Shown: piece by piece, positions 26,916 through 36,149 of the stretch | Position numbering within the stretch: the first letter of the stretch is position 1 | Layout: each line of letters starts with the position of its first letter | Assembly (NCBI RefSeq): GCF_022397955.1 | Contig: NZ_JAKEUQ010000005.1 | Coordinates: 73,066-137,065 of the forward strand | Reading direction: 5' to 3' | DNA length: 64,000 nucleotides | Origin: Vibrio sp. Isolate32 | Lineage (GTDB): Bacteria > Pseudomonadota > Gammaproteobacteria > Enterobacterales > Vibrionaceae | Notes under the pieces: model-generated | What the model saw: only the letters and a program-made list of their open reading frames with translations | The model's database searches: none | What the model was told of the DNA's origin: nothing | Made by a program: the position numbers and the translations under genes

Positions 26916-28512
26916 TGTTGTTCCTTTTCTTAATAACCCTTGCTAACAATTTATCCGACAAATTCTGAATTCGACTGTGCTGTTCATCAGTATAAAAAGG
27001 TTGCTTAAATTCTTGGCTACGACTTAGAGCTTTGGCAAAGTTAGAGAAGTACGGGTTAGGATGTGAACTAGAAAAACCAATGTCATCTAGCTCTTTATTG
27101 ATTCCTTTTAGCTTTTGTCTTATTGCCGTCGATTGCTCGTCTTCTTGGTTTGCCTCATTCAGTTGAGAAAGTAGTGTGTTTCGCTTATCAATCAATTTTT
27201 GAACACTATCATCAAGACTAGTTCTGATACCATATAAGTCCGACTGGATGATAGCTTCAACTCCCATATTAATTGGATCTTCCTCAGGCTCTTGAGAGTA
27301 CTTACCTTCGTTATCTTCTGTTAACACACGGATCTGCTTTGCATGTAACGAAGTAAGCATTATCGGGTCATGTGTGGTCAAAACTATTTGGCTAGAATCC
27401 CAAGCAGTTTTATCACTGCCATCAATTTTATGATTTAGAATCTTTTCTACTTGTTCAAAATAATTCAATTTCCAACGAGGATTAAGGTGAGTATCTGGCT
27501 CGTCCAACAAAAACAAAGATTCATCATCTCGTGTAAACTTCATTAGACCAAGTACGGTTAATAACTGACGTTCGCCCTCTGAAAGCTGGTCAAAAGTCAG
27601 TTTTTGATTATTTTTAAGGTTAACGGTTACTTCAACACTTTCTAATATATCTGCGATATAGGTACTTTCTATATTCTTAAATAAAGTCGCCGTATCGGAA
27701 TAATGGCTGTTGAGCTCGGTCAAAGCTTCTCTGTCAGGCAAAAACATATACAGTCTTTCTTGCTTTTCTGTTCTTCCTCTAAAATCGATAGTTTTAGTTT
27801 CCTTGTTATCAATTGGTGCAATAGAGTGATCCCAGAGTTTGTTGAGAAAATCTTTCACAACTCCTCTAGAATACCAAAAACGTGGATCACCTTCCGATAA
27901 CATAATTCCTTTAGGCTTGTTTTTAGCCCAGTAAGGCTTTTTAAGACAAAATAAAACTGAATCGAGCGACTCAACATCTAACTTTTTAAGAATTTCTTTA
28001 CAGGCTGGGTCATCATCGACAAGAAAAGCGAGAAGCACAAAGAAACTGTGTACATCTCGACAATAAAAAAAACGACGTAATAACCTTTCCTCACCTTCTG
28101 TTAACCTATTATAGAACTGAGTTTGATGCTTAAGAAAAAGTTGTTCTACACGCCAATTGGTCCCAGAATAATAAGTAAATACATTCATCGGTAAGTATTC
28201 ATTGGCATTACTTTTCAAATAAGAAGGGGATCTCTTAACGCCATCTACAATAACTAAATTATTCTTAGAGTTATATACATCAAATCTAACTTGAATTTCG
28301 TGACCACGACATTCGTATATAAGCGTATAGCTAAATTCTGTTTTTTCACCTAAATCAATTGCCCGAAAAATCAAAACAATTATTTCAATAAGGTTGGATT
28401 TACCTACTCCGTTTTGGCCGATAACAGTGGTTATTGGAGAGCTTTGGTCAAAGGTTGTTGTGAAATTACTAAACCCTTTGTAGTTGGGGATTGTTAGTTC
28501 CTTTAATTTCAT
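26902..28512 (-). CDS. AAA ATPase, OLD/PtuA-like (Septu-type)
   Basis: A 536-residue SMC/ABC-like ATPase. Walker A is GQNGVGKSN near residues 32-40 (TVIGQNGVGKSNLIEIIV), the ABC-type signature LSEGERQLLTVLGL lies near 310, Walker B is LFLLDEPDTHLNPRW, and the switch region is IVLTTHDPIMLTSLHA. No TOPRIM domain is visible, unlike true OLD nucleases, so nuclease activity would come from the overlapping HNH gene downstream. A helical C-terminus with a coiled coil (SVQKLIDKRNTLLSQLNEA) follows. It starts 6 bases after hsdS, inside the type I restriction operon. Septu-like defence is a good inference; involvement in type I restriction is possible. Confidence 0.82.
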   Translation of the reverse strand: MKLKELTIPNYKGFSNFTTTFDQSSPITTVIGQNGVGKSNLIEIIVLIFRAIDLGEKTEFSYTLIYECRGHEIQVRFDVYNSKNNLVIVDGVKRSPSYLKSNANEYLPMNVFTYYSGTNWRVEQLFLKHQTQFYNRLTEGEERLLRRFFYCRDVHSFFVLLAFLVDDDPACKEILKKLDVESLDSVLFCLKKPYWAKNKPKGIMLSEGDPRFWYSRGVVKDFLNKLWDHSIAPIDNKETKTIDFRGRTEKQERLYMFLPDREALTELNSHYSDTATLFKNIESTYIADILESVEVTVNLKNNQKLTFDQLSEGERQLLTVLGLMKFTRDDESLFLLDEPDTHLNPRWKLNYFEQVEKILNHKIDGSDKTAWDSSQIVLTTHDPIMLTSLHAKQIRVLTEDNEGKYSQEPEEDPINMGVEAIIQSDLYGIRTSLDDSVQKLIDKRNTLLSQLNEANQEDEQSTAIRQKLKGINKELDDIGFSSSHPNPYFSNFAKALSRSQEFKQPFYTDEQHSRIQNLSDKLLARVIKKRNNNDKS

Positions 28513-28518
28513 TCTAGT

Positions 28519-30411
28519 TTATCCTACAAACTCAGCTTTAGCTGGTTTAGAAACAAAGCCTGAAGCGATTTCTGATTTTAGCTGTTTGTAAAAATCAGGT
28601 AGTGTTAATCCACATTTATACCAAATAGATTTAGCATCTCCGCCACTTTCACCAATTATAGGAGCCAAAATAGCAGATTTATCATAAGCAACACTTCCTA
28701 AAGAAAGTTCAGTTGATATCTTCATGGCTTTTCTCTCTTTTTTTTCTTCAAGTTTTATAAATGACGAACGGCCTAATGCAGAGTTAACTATCGTAGTAGC
28801 CAAACGCAATTGAGTGTTTTGAGCTTCACTGATTAGGTTCTTTATAGAGTCACATAGCTCAAAGAGTTTGACGATTTTGTTTACTATACGCTGTTGTTCT
28901 TCTATAGGAGGAATTGCAATACACAATTCATAGGCTTCATTTCTATTCAATCCAGGCTTTATACCTTTACCTAAATTGTCTAAACCACATGTATGTAGTT
29001 GATAAAAAATAAAATCAAGGTTCATGCTTGCAAATGGACTTAAACTGTAAGCGACGTCAGTCACCCAACAGCCCTTCTGTTCGCTTTTATTTAAGGCACC
29101 TGCAGAACCTTTTCTACCAATAACAATACATGGTGACTTAACGCAAGCTTCATTATGAGTGCCAACAACACCATTTGAGCCATAGACATTAAATTCGCCA
29201 GATTCGGTTCTTTTAGGTTTTGGCAAATTGTCCCCATATACCAACTCATATACATTTCCAAACCTTTCCCATTCCCAACCTTTAGGTAAACTAAACGCTT
29301 TTTCGCAGTCCTTAATTACAGGTAGAGATTTTTGCTTTTTAATTACTTTATCTTTGATTAATTGCTCTTTTTCTTGGACGATTCTTTCAAGTAATTTTGA
29401 GGCAGGTTCATCGTTGGAGTTTTGCGGAACAAGTTTACCCATTGCACCTAATTGCAGTATTGTTTGCTTTAATTGCTCGATGCTATGTTCGGTGGTAAAT
29501 AGCAAATCGAAGTGATCGGCGAACCGAGCCCAGTTGTGTTCAAATTCTTGTGCATTTTCACTACTGATAAGTGTCGATAATAATTCTTCAACTAATAGTT
29601 GGTGGGCATGGATACTGACTTCAGTTTGTTGTTCAAGCTGATCACAAAGAGCCATTAATTCACTAACTTTGGCGATTATACGCTTTTGTTCTTCTTCAGG
29701 AGGAATTGCCAAAACTATACTGTTCATTTTGGCTTGATTCATTTTCGGCTGAGCTGTTCCCGTTATATAGTCTTCGAGCGAAATAGCATTGATATGCAGA
29801 GCAACAAATTCAAGAAAATCCGTATGAATACCATCTAAAACGTGTGCATGATTGTTAACCCAGTATTTCCCATGAGCCAAAAAGGCAATAGGTGTAGTCC
29901 TACTTAATAGGTTCGCACCATCTTCTCCAATGAGCAGTAAGGTCTTATCAAATAGATAGTCATTAACTTGGTCTATTACACCTGAAGCTCCATAGTAATC
30001 ATACTTACCTTGCATCCCTTTTCGTTCAGAAGCTGATACAGGCTTTCTTTCCCCATCACGATTAAACATAACATCACCAAATCTTTGGTAGCTCCAACTA
30101 TCGGGGATATCAAATGGTTGCTCTTCAATAGTAATTTCAGGTAACACCTTGTGTTGTTTTATCTTTTTTTCCGAAATAAGAAGGTTTCGTTGCAAATTAA
30201 TTTTTTGCAATAATTTAGAAACTTCTTCATCTTTCTCGTTTTGAGAAACCAATCGTCCTCGAACAGCAAGCTCTAGTATTAAATTACGTAGTTTGTTAAT
30301 ACCTACCAATTTTATTTTGCTGGAACTACCTCGACCATTCGGGTTCCTATTTTCTATGGCGCTAGACCAAACATCAATATTATCAGTGATTAGCTTATTT
30401 ATATCTGTCAT
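28519..30411 (-). CDS. hsdS: Type I restriction-modification specificity subunit HsdS
   Basis: DNA-recognition subunit that sets the bipartite target of the R2M2S complex. Two target recognition domains are each followed by a conserved helical repeat: LAIPPEEEQKRIIAKVSELM near residues 235-255 and IAIPPIEEQQRIVNKIVKLF near 500-520. Both end in a LCD motif. At 630 residues it is longer than usual, with an extra C-terminal region of about 80 residues (from RSSFIKLEEKKERKAMKIST) beyond the second repeat. It overlaps hsdM by one base, and the ATPase gene starts 6 bases downstream, which shows one transcript. The recognition sequence cannot be predicted. Confidence 0.93.
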   Translation of the reverse strand: MTDINKLITDNIDVWSSAIENRNPNGRGSSSKIKLVGINKLRNLILELAVRGRLVSQNEKDEEVSKLLQKINLQRNLLISEKKIKQHKVLPEITIEEQPFDIPDSWSYQRFGDVMFNRDGERKPVSASERKGMQGKYDYYGASGVIDQVNDYLFDKTLLLIGEDGANLLSRTTPIAFLAHGKYWVNNHAHVLDGIHTDFLEFVALHINAISLEDYITGTAQPKMNQAKMNSIVLAIPPEEEQKRIIAKVSELMALCDQLEQQTEVSIHAHQLLVEELLSTLISSENAQEFEHNWARFADHFDLLFTTEHSIEQLKQTILQLGAMGKLVPQNSNDEPASKLLERIVQEKEQLIKDKVIKKQKSLPVIKDCEKAFSLPKGWEWERFGNVYELVYGDNLPKPKRTESGEFNVYGSNGVVGTHNEACVKSPCIVIGRKGSAGALNKSEQKGCWVTDVAYSLSPFASMNLDFIFYQLHTCGLDNLGKGIKPGLNRNEAYELCIAIPPIEEQQRIVNKIVKLFELCDSIKNLISEAQNTQLRLATTIVNSALGRSSFIKLEEKKERKAMKISTELSLGSVAYDKSAILAPIIGESGGDAKSIWYKCGLTLPDFYKQLKSEIASGFVSKPAKAEFVG

Positions 30412-31871
30412 TAAGATTTACCTGCCAATGCTTCAGATAGAATCGATTTTAATTGGTTACGAAGATTTTGTATGTCTTGCTGTTGCTCGTTATAGTTAGC
30501 AAGTAACACCTCAGGGTCATGTGAAATAGCTTCTTCTTGGTATGGGTTCTTAATATCAAGATTAAAGTTTTTCTCTTTAATTTCGCTAAAAGACACTTTC
30601 CAAGCTAGGTGCTGGTATTGTTCCGCTTCTCGGTTCTGCCACCATTCTTTACAAGTTTTGAACTCTTCAGCCTTCATCGGTTTGGTTTTGTTATACGCCT
30701 TTACACCTTCAGGTAACTTTTGCTCGAAATACCATACATCTTCTGTTTGTTTGCCTTTGTCGAAGAACAGGATGTTGGTTTTGATGCTGGTGTATGGAGC
30801 AAATACTGAGTTAGGTAAGCGCACGATAGTATGCAGGTTACAATCAGTTAATAACTTTTCTTTGATCTTGGTTTTAACCCCTTCACCAAACAATGTGCCG
30901 TCTGGCAATACGATCGCGGCTCTACCACTTTCTTTAAGCAAATGAATGATCAATTGTAAAAAAAGATCTGCCGTTTCACGCGTGCGGTATGCTGCCGGGA
31001 AGTTAAGCTCGATACCGTCTTCTTCCATACCACCGAATGGTGGGTTAGCAACAATCACATCAACTCTGTCTTTGTTGGTGTAATCACGTAAGGGACGAGC
31101 AAGCGTGTTGTCGTGTTTAATTTGGCTTGGTACTTCAATACCATGTAATAGCATATTTGTAGTACATAACAAATGCGGTAACTGCTTTTTCTCTACACCG
31201 TATATTTGTTTCTGAACTTTCTTGTTTACTTCTTCATCTTCAATCTTATTGTTAGCTTTTAAGTGGTCGATTGAACATGCTAAGAAGCCGCCCGTACCAC
31301 AAGCAGGATCCATGACTTTTTCACCCAACTGTGGGTTAATCATTTCGACCATGAATCTCGTAACTGCGCGAGGTGTGTAAAATTCACCAGAATTACCTGA
31401 AGACTGTAAGTCTTTTAAGATTTGTTCGTATAAATCGCCAAACATGTGACGTTCTTTTGAAGAGTGAAAATCTATTTCATCAACTTTATTAACTACTTGG
31501 CGAAGTAATGTACCGTTTTTCATATAGTTGAATGCATCACTAAATGCTTCTTTGGCAACAAAACCACGAGGATTGGTAGTTGCCGTAGCTGGCAACTCTT
31601 TTAACTTAGGGAATAGTTTGTTATTAATGAACTCTAGTAATACATCACCAGTAATGCCTTCGTTATCACTTGCCCAGTTACGCCACAATAGTTCCTCTGG
31701 GATTGGTGGCTCATAATTATCTTCCATTAATTCAAGCTCTTCTTCTTGAGCGTCATAAATTTTTAGGAATAATAACCATGACATTTGGCCGATACGTTGT
31801 GCATCACCGTCAATGCCCGCATCTTTACGCATGATATCTTGAATAGATTTTACAATACTTGTAATTGACAT
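30411..31871 (-). CDS. hsdM: Type I restriction-modification methyltransferase subunit HsdM
   Basis: N6-adenine methyltransferase subunit that protects host DNA and is needed for restriction. The start MSITSIVKSIQDIMRKDAG at 31871 has GAGAG upstream; the longer frame to 31910 is not supported. The N-terminal HsdM_N domain is followed by the SAM-binding motif DPACGTGGFLACSI and the catalytic NPPF (VIVANPPFGGMEEDG), the pattern of N6-adenine methylases. The 486-residue product resembles the EcoAI/EcoEI (type IB) subgroup by my reading, in line with hsdR. Order hsdR-hsdM-hsdS fits. Confidence 0.95.
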   Translation of the reverse strand: MSITSIVKSIQDIMRKDAGIDGDAQRIGQMSWLLFLKIYDAQEEELELMEDNYEPPIPEELLWRNWASDNEGITGDVLLEFINNKLFPKLKELPATATTNPRGFVAKEAFSDAFNYMKNGTLLRQVVNKVDEIDFHSSKERHMFGDLYEQILKDLQSSGNSGEFYTPRAVTRFMVEMINPQLGEKVMDPACGTGGFLACSIDHLKANNKIEDEEVNKKVQKQIYGVEKKQLPHLLCTTNMLLHGIEVPSQIKHDNTLARPLRDYTNKDRVDVIVANPPFGGMEEDGIELNFPAAYRTRETADLFLQLIIHLLKESGRAAIVLPDGTLFGEGVKTKIKEKLLTDCNLHTIVRLPNSVFAPYTSIKTNILFFDKGKQTEDVWYFEQKLPEGVKAYNKTKPMKAEEFKTCKEWWQNREAEQYQHLAWKVSFSEIKEKNFNLDIKNPYQEEAISHDPEVLLANYNEQQQDIQNLRNQLKSILSEALAGKS

Positions 31872-31906
31872 ATTTCTCTCTGGATTTATTGCTTGATGCC
31901 GATGTA

Positions 31907-34342
31907 TCACTTGTTCGCTACATCGTCATACAAAAATTTCTCTAGCTCTTGCACCGCTCTTTGATATTTAGGCTTACCTCCAAACTCTCTTAGAAGCTCT
32001 ATAGGCCTTCCTAGCTCATTGAACGGGGCATTTTTTAGAACGGTAACTTCTTCAATTTCACCTACATCTTTATCCGCATACTTGTCTAGTAAAGCATCTA
32101 ATACTTTTCTTGCTTGCTCACCATATTTGGTAAATACATCGCGTTTACGAACATTCTCTGCTCGCTCTTTTCGCGTTAATGGTGGTTGCCCGTAAACGAC
32201 GTGGCATATTAAATCAAATGCGTCATATTCGCTGCCCACTTCTTGTGCTAACGCTTCCCAAATGACACCTTGCTCTTGCAGTTCTTGAATGACTGCTTGT
32301 TTCTGATCTGCGCTGCTCCACTTACGAACAAAATCATTCAAAGTAGCGTATTCTTGTTGTACAGTTTTTACTGTATAGTCTTTAACAGATTCAGTGATTA
32401 ATTTGCCATCAGCTCCAATGTATTGAACACGCTCAGCAAGTACACTGACCGTAACACCTTTAACTACATACTTGATACGGGGCTCATTTACACCATCAGT
32501 GCCACTAAAACCACCAGTAAACGGTTCACCTCCATCAGTTTTATATGGCTCTTCACCATTTTCACCAGATGAAGGGGCAAACGGATCGTCTAAGCCACCT
32601 GTTGGGTCATCGGCTGAACCTGTGTCAGTAAGCTCATCTTCTGGCGGTACAGTTGAATCGCCACCATTCGGTTTGAAAATAACTTCAGCTTCACCGTCAA
32701 AATCAGGATCTGCGAACCTATCTGTCGCTTTTTTGAAATCTAAAATGGTGAACCAAAGCTTACCGTACTCTTCATCAATTCGAGTACCACGACCAATGAC
32801 CTGTTTAAATTTGGTCATTGATTGAATACGTTGATCTAACACCACCAGCTTACACGTTTTAGCATCAACACCTGTACTCATTAGCTCTGATGTTGTGGCG
32901 ATAACGGGGTAAGGTGATTCAGGGTCAATAAAGTTATCTAGCTCAGCTTTTCCGTCTGCATCGTCACCTGTAATTTTCATCACATATTTTCGATTCTTGG
33001 CAACTTGCTCTGGATTTTCGTTTACAAGCGCCTGTCGCATTCTGTTAGCGTGATCTATGTCTTGGCAGAACACAATAGTTTTAGCCATCGGGTCAGTAGC
33101 TTTAAGGTGATCACTGACAATTTTAGCGACCAGTTGTGTACGTTCTTCAATCACTAAGGTGCGGTCAAAGTCTTGCTGATTGTATATGCGATCTTCAATC
33201 CGTTCGCCGTTCTTGTCGTACTGATTTTTAGTTGGTCGCCAGCCTTGTAAATCTTTGTCCAAATCGACCCTAACAACTTTGTAAGGTGCAAGGAACCCGT
33301 CATCAATACCTTGCTTTAGTGAGTAGGTATAAACGGGTTCACCGAAATAAGTTGAGTTTGAGACTTCTTCCGTTTCTTTAGGTGTAGCCGTTAAGCCAAT
33401 ATGGGAAGCACTGCTGAAGTAATTTAAGATTTCACGCCAAGCAGAATCTTCGGCTGCACTGCCTCTATGGCACTCATCTATAACAATTAGGTCAAAAAAG
33501 TCTGGTGAAAATTGTTTGTAGGCTTTTTGATGTTCTTCGGGGCCAGTAATAGCCTGATAAAGAGACAAGAATATCTCGTAAGATGTATCAACTTTTCTAC
33601 CAGTGATCTTAGTCATGGCGCTACCAAACGGTTTAAAGTCGTTGGTTTTAGTTTGGTCAACTAAGATATTTCGATCAGCAAGGAACAGGATTCGCTTTTT
33701 AGTTCCGGCTTTCCATAATCGCCAAATAATTTGAAATGCTGTGTAGGTTTTCCCCGTACCCGTTGCCATAACTAGCAAAGCTCGATCTTGTCCTTTAGCA
33801 ATAGCTTCAACAGTTTTGTTAATCGCATGCATCTGGTAGTAGCGCGGAGATTTTCCACTCCCATCTTCGTAATAATCTTGAGTGATGACAGCAAGTTCTT
33901 GTGGCTTGTAGCCTTTCCATTCTTGATACTTACTCCATAACTCTTCATGAGATGGAAACTCATCAAGCGTTAACTCTTGCTCTGTTTGAGGGTAAAGGCC
34001 TGTTTTGTCATGAAAGATAAAGCCATCACCATTTGAACTGAACACAAACGGTACTTCTAAGATATCAGAATAGGATAAGCCTTGCTGCATACCCGCAGCG
34101 ATTGGTAAGGTATTTTTCTTCGCTTCGATAATAGCAAGAGGTTGATTAGGCTTGTGATATAGAACGAAATCTGCTCGTTTCCCTTTAGTGCGAGCGCCCA
34201 TCTGACCACGAACGACAATGCGACCAGCGGTTAAAGAAACCTCTTCACGAATTTGTGTATGAATATCCCAACCAGCCTTTTTAACTGCGGGCAAGATGAA
34301 TTTTGTACAAATATCTCGTTCTGTTAGTTTCTTTTTATCCAT
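31907..34342 (-). CDS. hsdR: Type I restriction endonuclease subunit HsdR (type IB-like)
   Basis: ATP-dependent translocase and nuclease subunit. The N-terminal HSDR_N domain contains [20 protein letters not shown] followed by KK, giving the D...ExK nuclease centre. The SF2 helicase motor follows: motif [15 protein letters not shown], motif [10 protein letters not shown], motif [13 protein letters not shown], motif [12 protein letters not shown]. The C-terminal 200 residues match the EcoEI_R_C type. At 811 residues it has the size of EcoAI/EcoEI-class enzymes. It opens the operon hsdR-hsdM-hsdS-ATPase-HNH-DUF91. An acidic Gly/Pro-rich linker ([20 protein letters not shown]) separates motor and C-terminal domain. 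Confidence 0.95.
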   Translation of the reverse strand: MDKKKLTERDICTKFILPAVKKAGWDIHTQIREEVSLTAGRIVVRGQMGARTKGKRADFVLYHKPNQPLAIIEAKKNTLPIAAGMQQGLSYSDILEVPFVFSSNGDGFIFHDKTGLYPQTEQELTLDEFPSHEELWSKYQEWKGYKPQELAVITQDYYEDGSGKSPRYYQMHAINKTVEAIAKGQDRALLVMATGTGKTYTAFQIIWRLWKAGTKKRILFLADRNILVDQTKTNDFKPFGSAMTKITGRKVDTSYEIFLSLYQAITGPEEHQKAYKQFSPDFFDLIVIDECHRGSAAEDSAWREILNYFSSASHIGLTATPKETEEVSNSTYFGEPVYTYSLKQGIDDGFLAPYKVVRVDLDKDLQGWRPTKNQYDKNGERIEDRIYNQQDFDRTLVIEERTQLVAKIVSDHLKATDPMAKTIVFCQDIDHANRMRQALVNENPEQVAKNRKYVMKITGDDADGKAELDNFIDPESPYPVIATTSELMSTGVDAKTCKLVVLDQRIQSMTKFKQVIGRGTRIDEEYGKLWFTILDFKKATDRFADPDFDGEAEVIFKPNGGDSTVPPEDELTDTGSADDPTGGLDDPFAPSSGENGEEPYKTDGGEPFTGGFSGTDGVNEPRIKYVVKGVTVSVLAERVQYIGADGKLITESVKDYTVKTVQQEYATLNDFVRKWSSADQKQAVIQELQEQGVIWEALAQEVGSEYDAFDLICHVVYGQPPLTRKERAENVRKRDVFTKYGEQARKVLDALLDKYADKDVGEIEEVTVLKNAPFNELGRPIELLREFGGKPKYQRAVQELEKFLYDDVANK

Positions 34343-34493
34343 AACTAGCTAGCTCAACATTCGATAAATTATTGATTGGTATATTAACGTATTAGTGGCT
34401 CTTAGGTACTGTATTACCTCAATTATTATGAAACTACTCTATCAAGATCTATAGATTCAAATCGCAGCATAATATTGAGGCTACCAACCACAC

Positions 34494-35069
34494 CTATTTG
34501 ATATTTTTGTTCCAGTGCCTTTTTACGGTGGCGATCCCAATACCTAGCGTTTCTGCTGTTTTGGATTGAGACAGTCCATCTCGCTTTTTTTCCTGAACTA
34601 AACGAGTTGTTTCAAAAGCAGCAGGTCTGCCAAGCTTTTTTCCCTCAGCTTTGGCACGCTCAAGCCCTTCTTTGGTTCGCTCCCTAATTCGATTTCGCTC
34701 AAACTCAGCAAAAGCCGAGAACATTTGGAGCATAAGCTTACCTTCAGCACTCGATAAATCGGCGACTGGCAAATCCAAACAAACGACTTTAATACTTTTT
34801 TTCCCTAACACTGTTATCGTCTTCTGAACATCAATGTTATCTCGCCCAAGTCTATCTAGCTTTAGAACCACCAGCATATCGCCGGATTCCAATTGATGCT
34901 CCACCAGCATTTTAAATTTGTCTCGCTTCATCGCCTCAACAGAACCAGACACCGTTTCGCTGATAACACGAGAGTCATTCACCTCGTATCCCTTTTGACG
35001 GATAGCAATAATTTGATTTTCAGTAGACTGTTCTGTCGTAGAAACACGACAGTATGCAAAAATACGCAT
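34494..35069 (-). CDS. Serine recombinase (resolvase/invertase family)
   Basis: A 191-residue small serine recombinase. The catalytic Ser10 lies in MRIFAYCRVSTTEQ; the second and third conserved blocks are LVVLKLDRLGRDNIDVQ and FSAFAEFERNRIRERTKEGL; a C-terminal helix-turn-helix (LSQSKTAETLGIGIATVKRH) binds DNA. Full length for the family. It lies downstream of hsdR with 151 bases between. Just upstream of its start are several GGTATCA repeats that could be its crossover or operator sites. It may invert or resolve island DNA; no obvious invertible pair was found. Confidence 0.92.
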   Translation of the reverse strand: MRIFAYCRVSTTEQSTENQIIAIRQKGYEVNDSRVISETVSGSVEAMKRDKFKMLVEHQLESGDMLVVLKLDRLGRDNIDVQKTITVLGKKSIKVVCLDLPVADLSSAEGKLMLQMFSAFAEFERNRIRERTKEGLERAKAEGKKLGRPAAFETTRLVQEKKRDGLSQSKTAETLGIGIATVKRHWNKNIK

Positions 35070-35090
35070 TAATCACTCATTACTAGTTTT

Positions 35091-35184
35091 GGTATCAAAT
35101 ATAGGGGTATCATAAACTTTTCGTATCATAAACTATATACCATAGATTAATGATACCCACATAATTAAACAAAAGCTGGTATCA
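35091..35184. repeat. GGTATCA repeat cluster upstream of the serine recombinase
   Basis: GGTATCATAAAC (35106-35117) and CGTATCATAAAC (35122-35133) are near-identical 12-mers 16 bases apart. Further GGTATCA units occur at 35091 and 35178, with the reverse form TGATACC at 35151. The set begins 22 bases upstream of the recombinase start and is suited to be a res-like or autoregulatory site. Confidence 0.6.
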
Positions 35185-35220
35185 ATATACGGATGTTTGT
35201 TAATACCACTAGGAGCCACT

Positions 35221-35415
35221 CTAAAATGGATTGAACGCAATGTTGCTACCTTCAATCTTTCTCTTTGATGACTTATAGCGATTACAACCATACAAGCCAG
35301 GAACACGGCTCTCTTTAACCTGAATATCTTGTTTACTGCTTTGAGAACCTCTCAAAGCTTCTTTTCTATTTGTTTTATTTAAAGATAACGTTTGACCTTT
35401 ATACATAATAAACAT
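35221..35415 (-). CDS. Hypothetical small basic protein, about 64 aa
   Basis: An open frame encoding MFIMYKGQTLSLNKTNRKEA and ending GSNIAFNPF; Lys, Arg and Ser-rich, no membrane segment. It lies in an A/T-rich part of the island on the same strand as the recombinase, upstream of the repeat cluster. No good ribosome binding site is visible and three starts (35445, 35415, 35406) are possible. I do not recognise a family. It may be a spurious frame. Confidence 0.3.
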   Translation of the reverse strand: MFIMYKGQTLSLNKTNRKEALRGSQSSKQDIQVKESRVPGLYGCNRYKSSKRKIEGSNIAFNPF

Positions 35416-35614
35416 TCCAAAATACGTGATAGTTAATATATACAAATAAGTATCAAATAAAATTCAAATAGTAAAGCATTTAATTATGCCGCCAATAAAT
35501 TAAATGATTAAACTAAACAGCAGTACCATTTATTAATATTGATCAGGTAATAAAACAAGATCAGAATATAAACGTTTAGGATCTAATTTTAGATTTAATA
35601 ATTATATTTTTTGT

Positions 35615-35648
35615 GTTATAACTATTATAACCGTTATAACTATTATAA
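35615..35648. repeat. 16-bp direct repeat before a short ORF
   Basis: GTTATAACTATTATAA occurs at 35615-35630 and again exactly at 35633-35648, followed by a partial AGTTATAAT copy. The repeats start 18 bases apart and precede AAGGAG and an ATG at 35674, so they are suited to act as an operator. Confidence 0.65.
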
Positions 35649-35673
35649 AGTTATAATTACATATAAGGAGTGG

Positions 35674-35934
35674 ATGAAAAATTTGCATTCTATTAAAGAA
35701 ATAAGCAGCCAATCGAGATAAATTTCTTCTGCCAAACTTGGCACATCGACTGTCAATGTTGGCACATTCACTGCCAAGTTTGGCAAAGGTAGAGTGCGAC
35801 CTAAAATTGAGCCTACTTTTACACCGCACTCATGCTGTGCAAAAATCAACCAAGACCAAAAAGGCCGAATGTCCTTTAAATTAAACTCATCACAAATCGT
35901 TTTTTACATAGGAAAAGTATATGAGCTTGAATAA
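35674..35934 (+). pseudogene. Short ORF with an in-frame stop; possibly broken 86-codon gene
   Basis: AAGGAG lies 3 bases before ATG 35674, which opens MKNLHSIKEISSQSR and then meets TAA at 35719. The same frame stays open again from 35722 to TAA at 35932 (ISSAKLGTSTVNVGTFTAKF and onward to IGKVYELE), so a single stop splits an 86-codon frame. The middle covers a 21-bp DNA repeat that gives a seven-residue protein repeat. Other frames over the repeat are open too, so coding is not certain: this may be a regulatory region with only a 15-codon leader peptide. I recognise no family. Confidence 0.3.
35730..35785. repeat. Three phased palindromes (TGCCAA-N2-TTGGCA), iteron-like
   Basis: TGCCAAACTTGGCA (35730-35743), TGTCAATGTTGGCA (35751-35764) and TGCCAAGTTTGGCA (35772-35785) lie exactly 21 bases apart, two helical turns, so a protein would bind them on one DNA face. 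The first two spacers are also alike (CATCGAC, CATTCAC). Operator, replication iteron or coding repeat are all possible. Confidence 0.7.
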
Positions 35935-36149
35935 TTTATTCAAAACTCAATGTTGAATAATTAATTAAAAAGTAATACAGAAATTATATTTATTTTTTAT
36001 TTAAAAATGGTGATGAACTGGCTTTATTACCAAATCATATCTTCTTTGGTTGCTACAACTGGCACATATTTGAAAGGTGCCATGGCTAAATATTAGTTGT
36101 AGTGATACTTGGATGACTTCTTCTATTTTTCCAACATCAAAATCCTATG

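Noticed and set aside
25029..28512. The ATPase-HNH-DUF91 genes as a retron, Zorya or Gabija system
   Set aside because: No reverse transcriptase, Mot-like membrane proteins or UvrD-like helicase are present, and the ATPase lacks a TOPRIM domain, which excludes Gabija and OLD-type nucleases.
35602..35849. Two overlapping minus-strand ORFs across the 21-bp repeats
   Set aside because: All frames tend to be open over these palindromic repeats; no ribosome site supports either ORF, so the repeat itself was reported instead.
35651..35936. Possible CRISPR array at the 21-bp repeats
   Set aside because: Only three imperfect 14-base palindromes with 7-base spacers; far too short and too few for CRISPR, and no cas genes are present.
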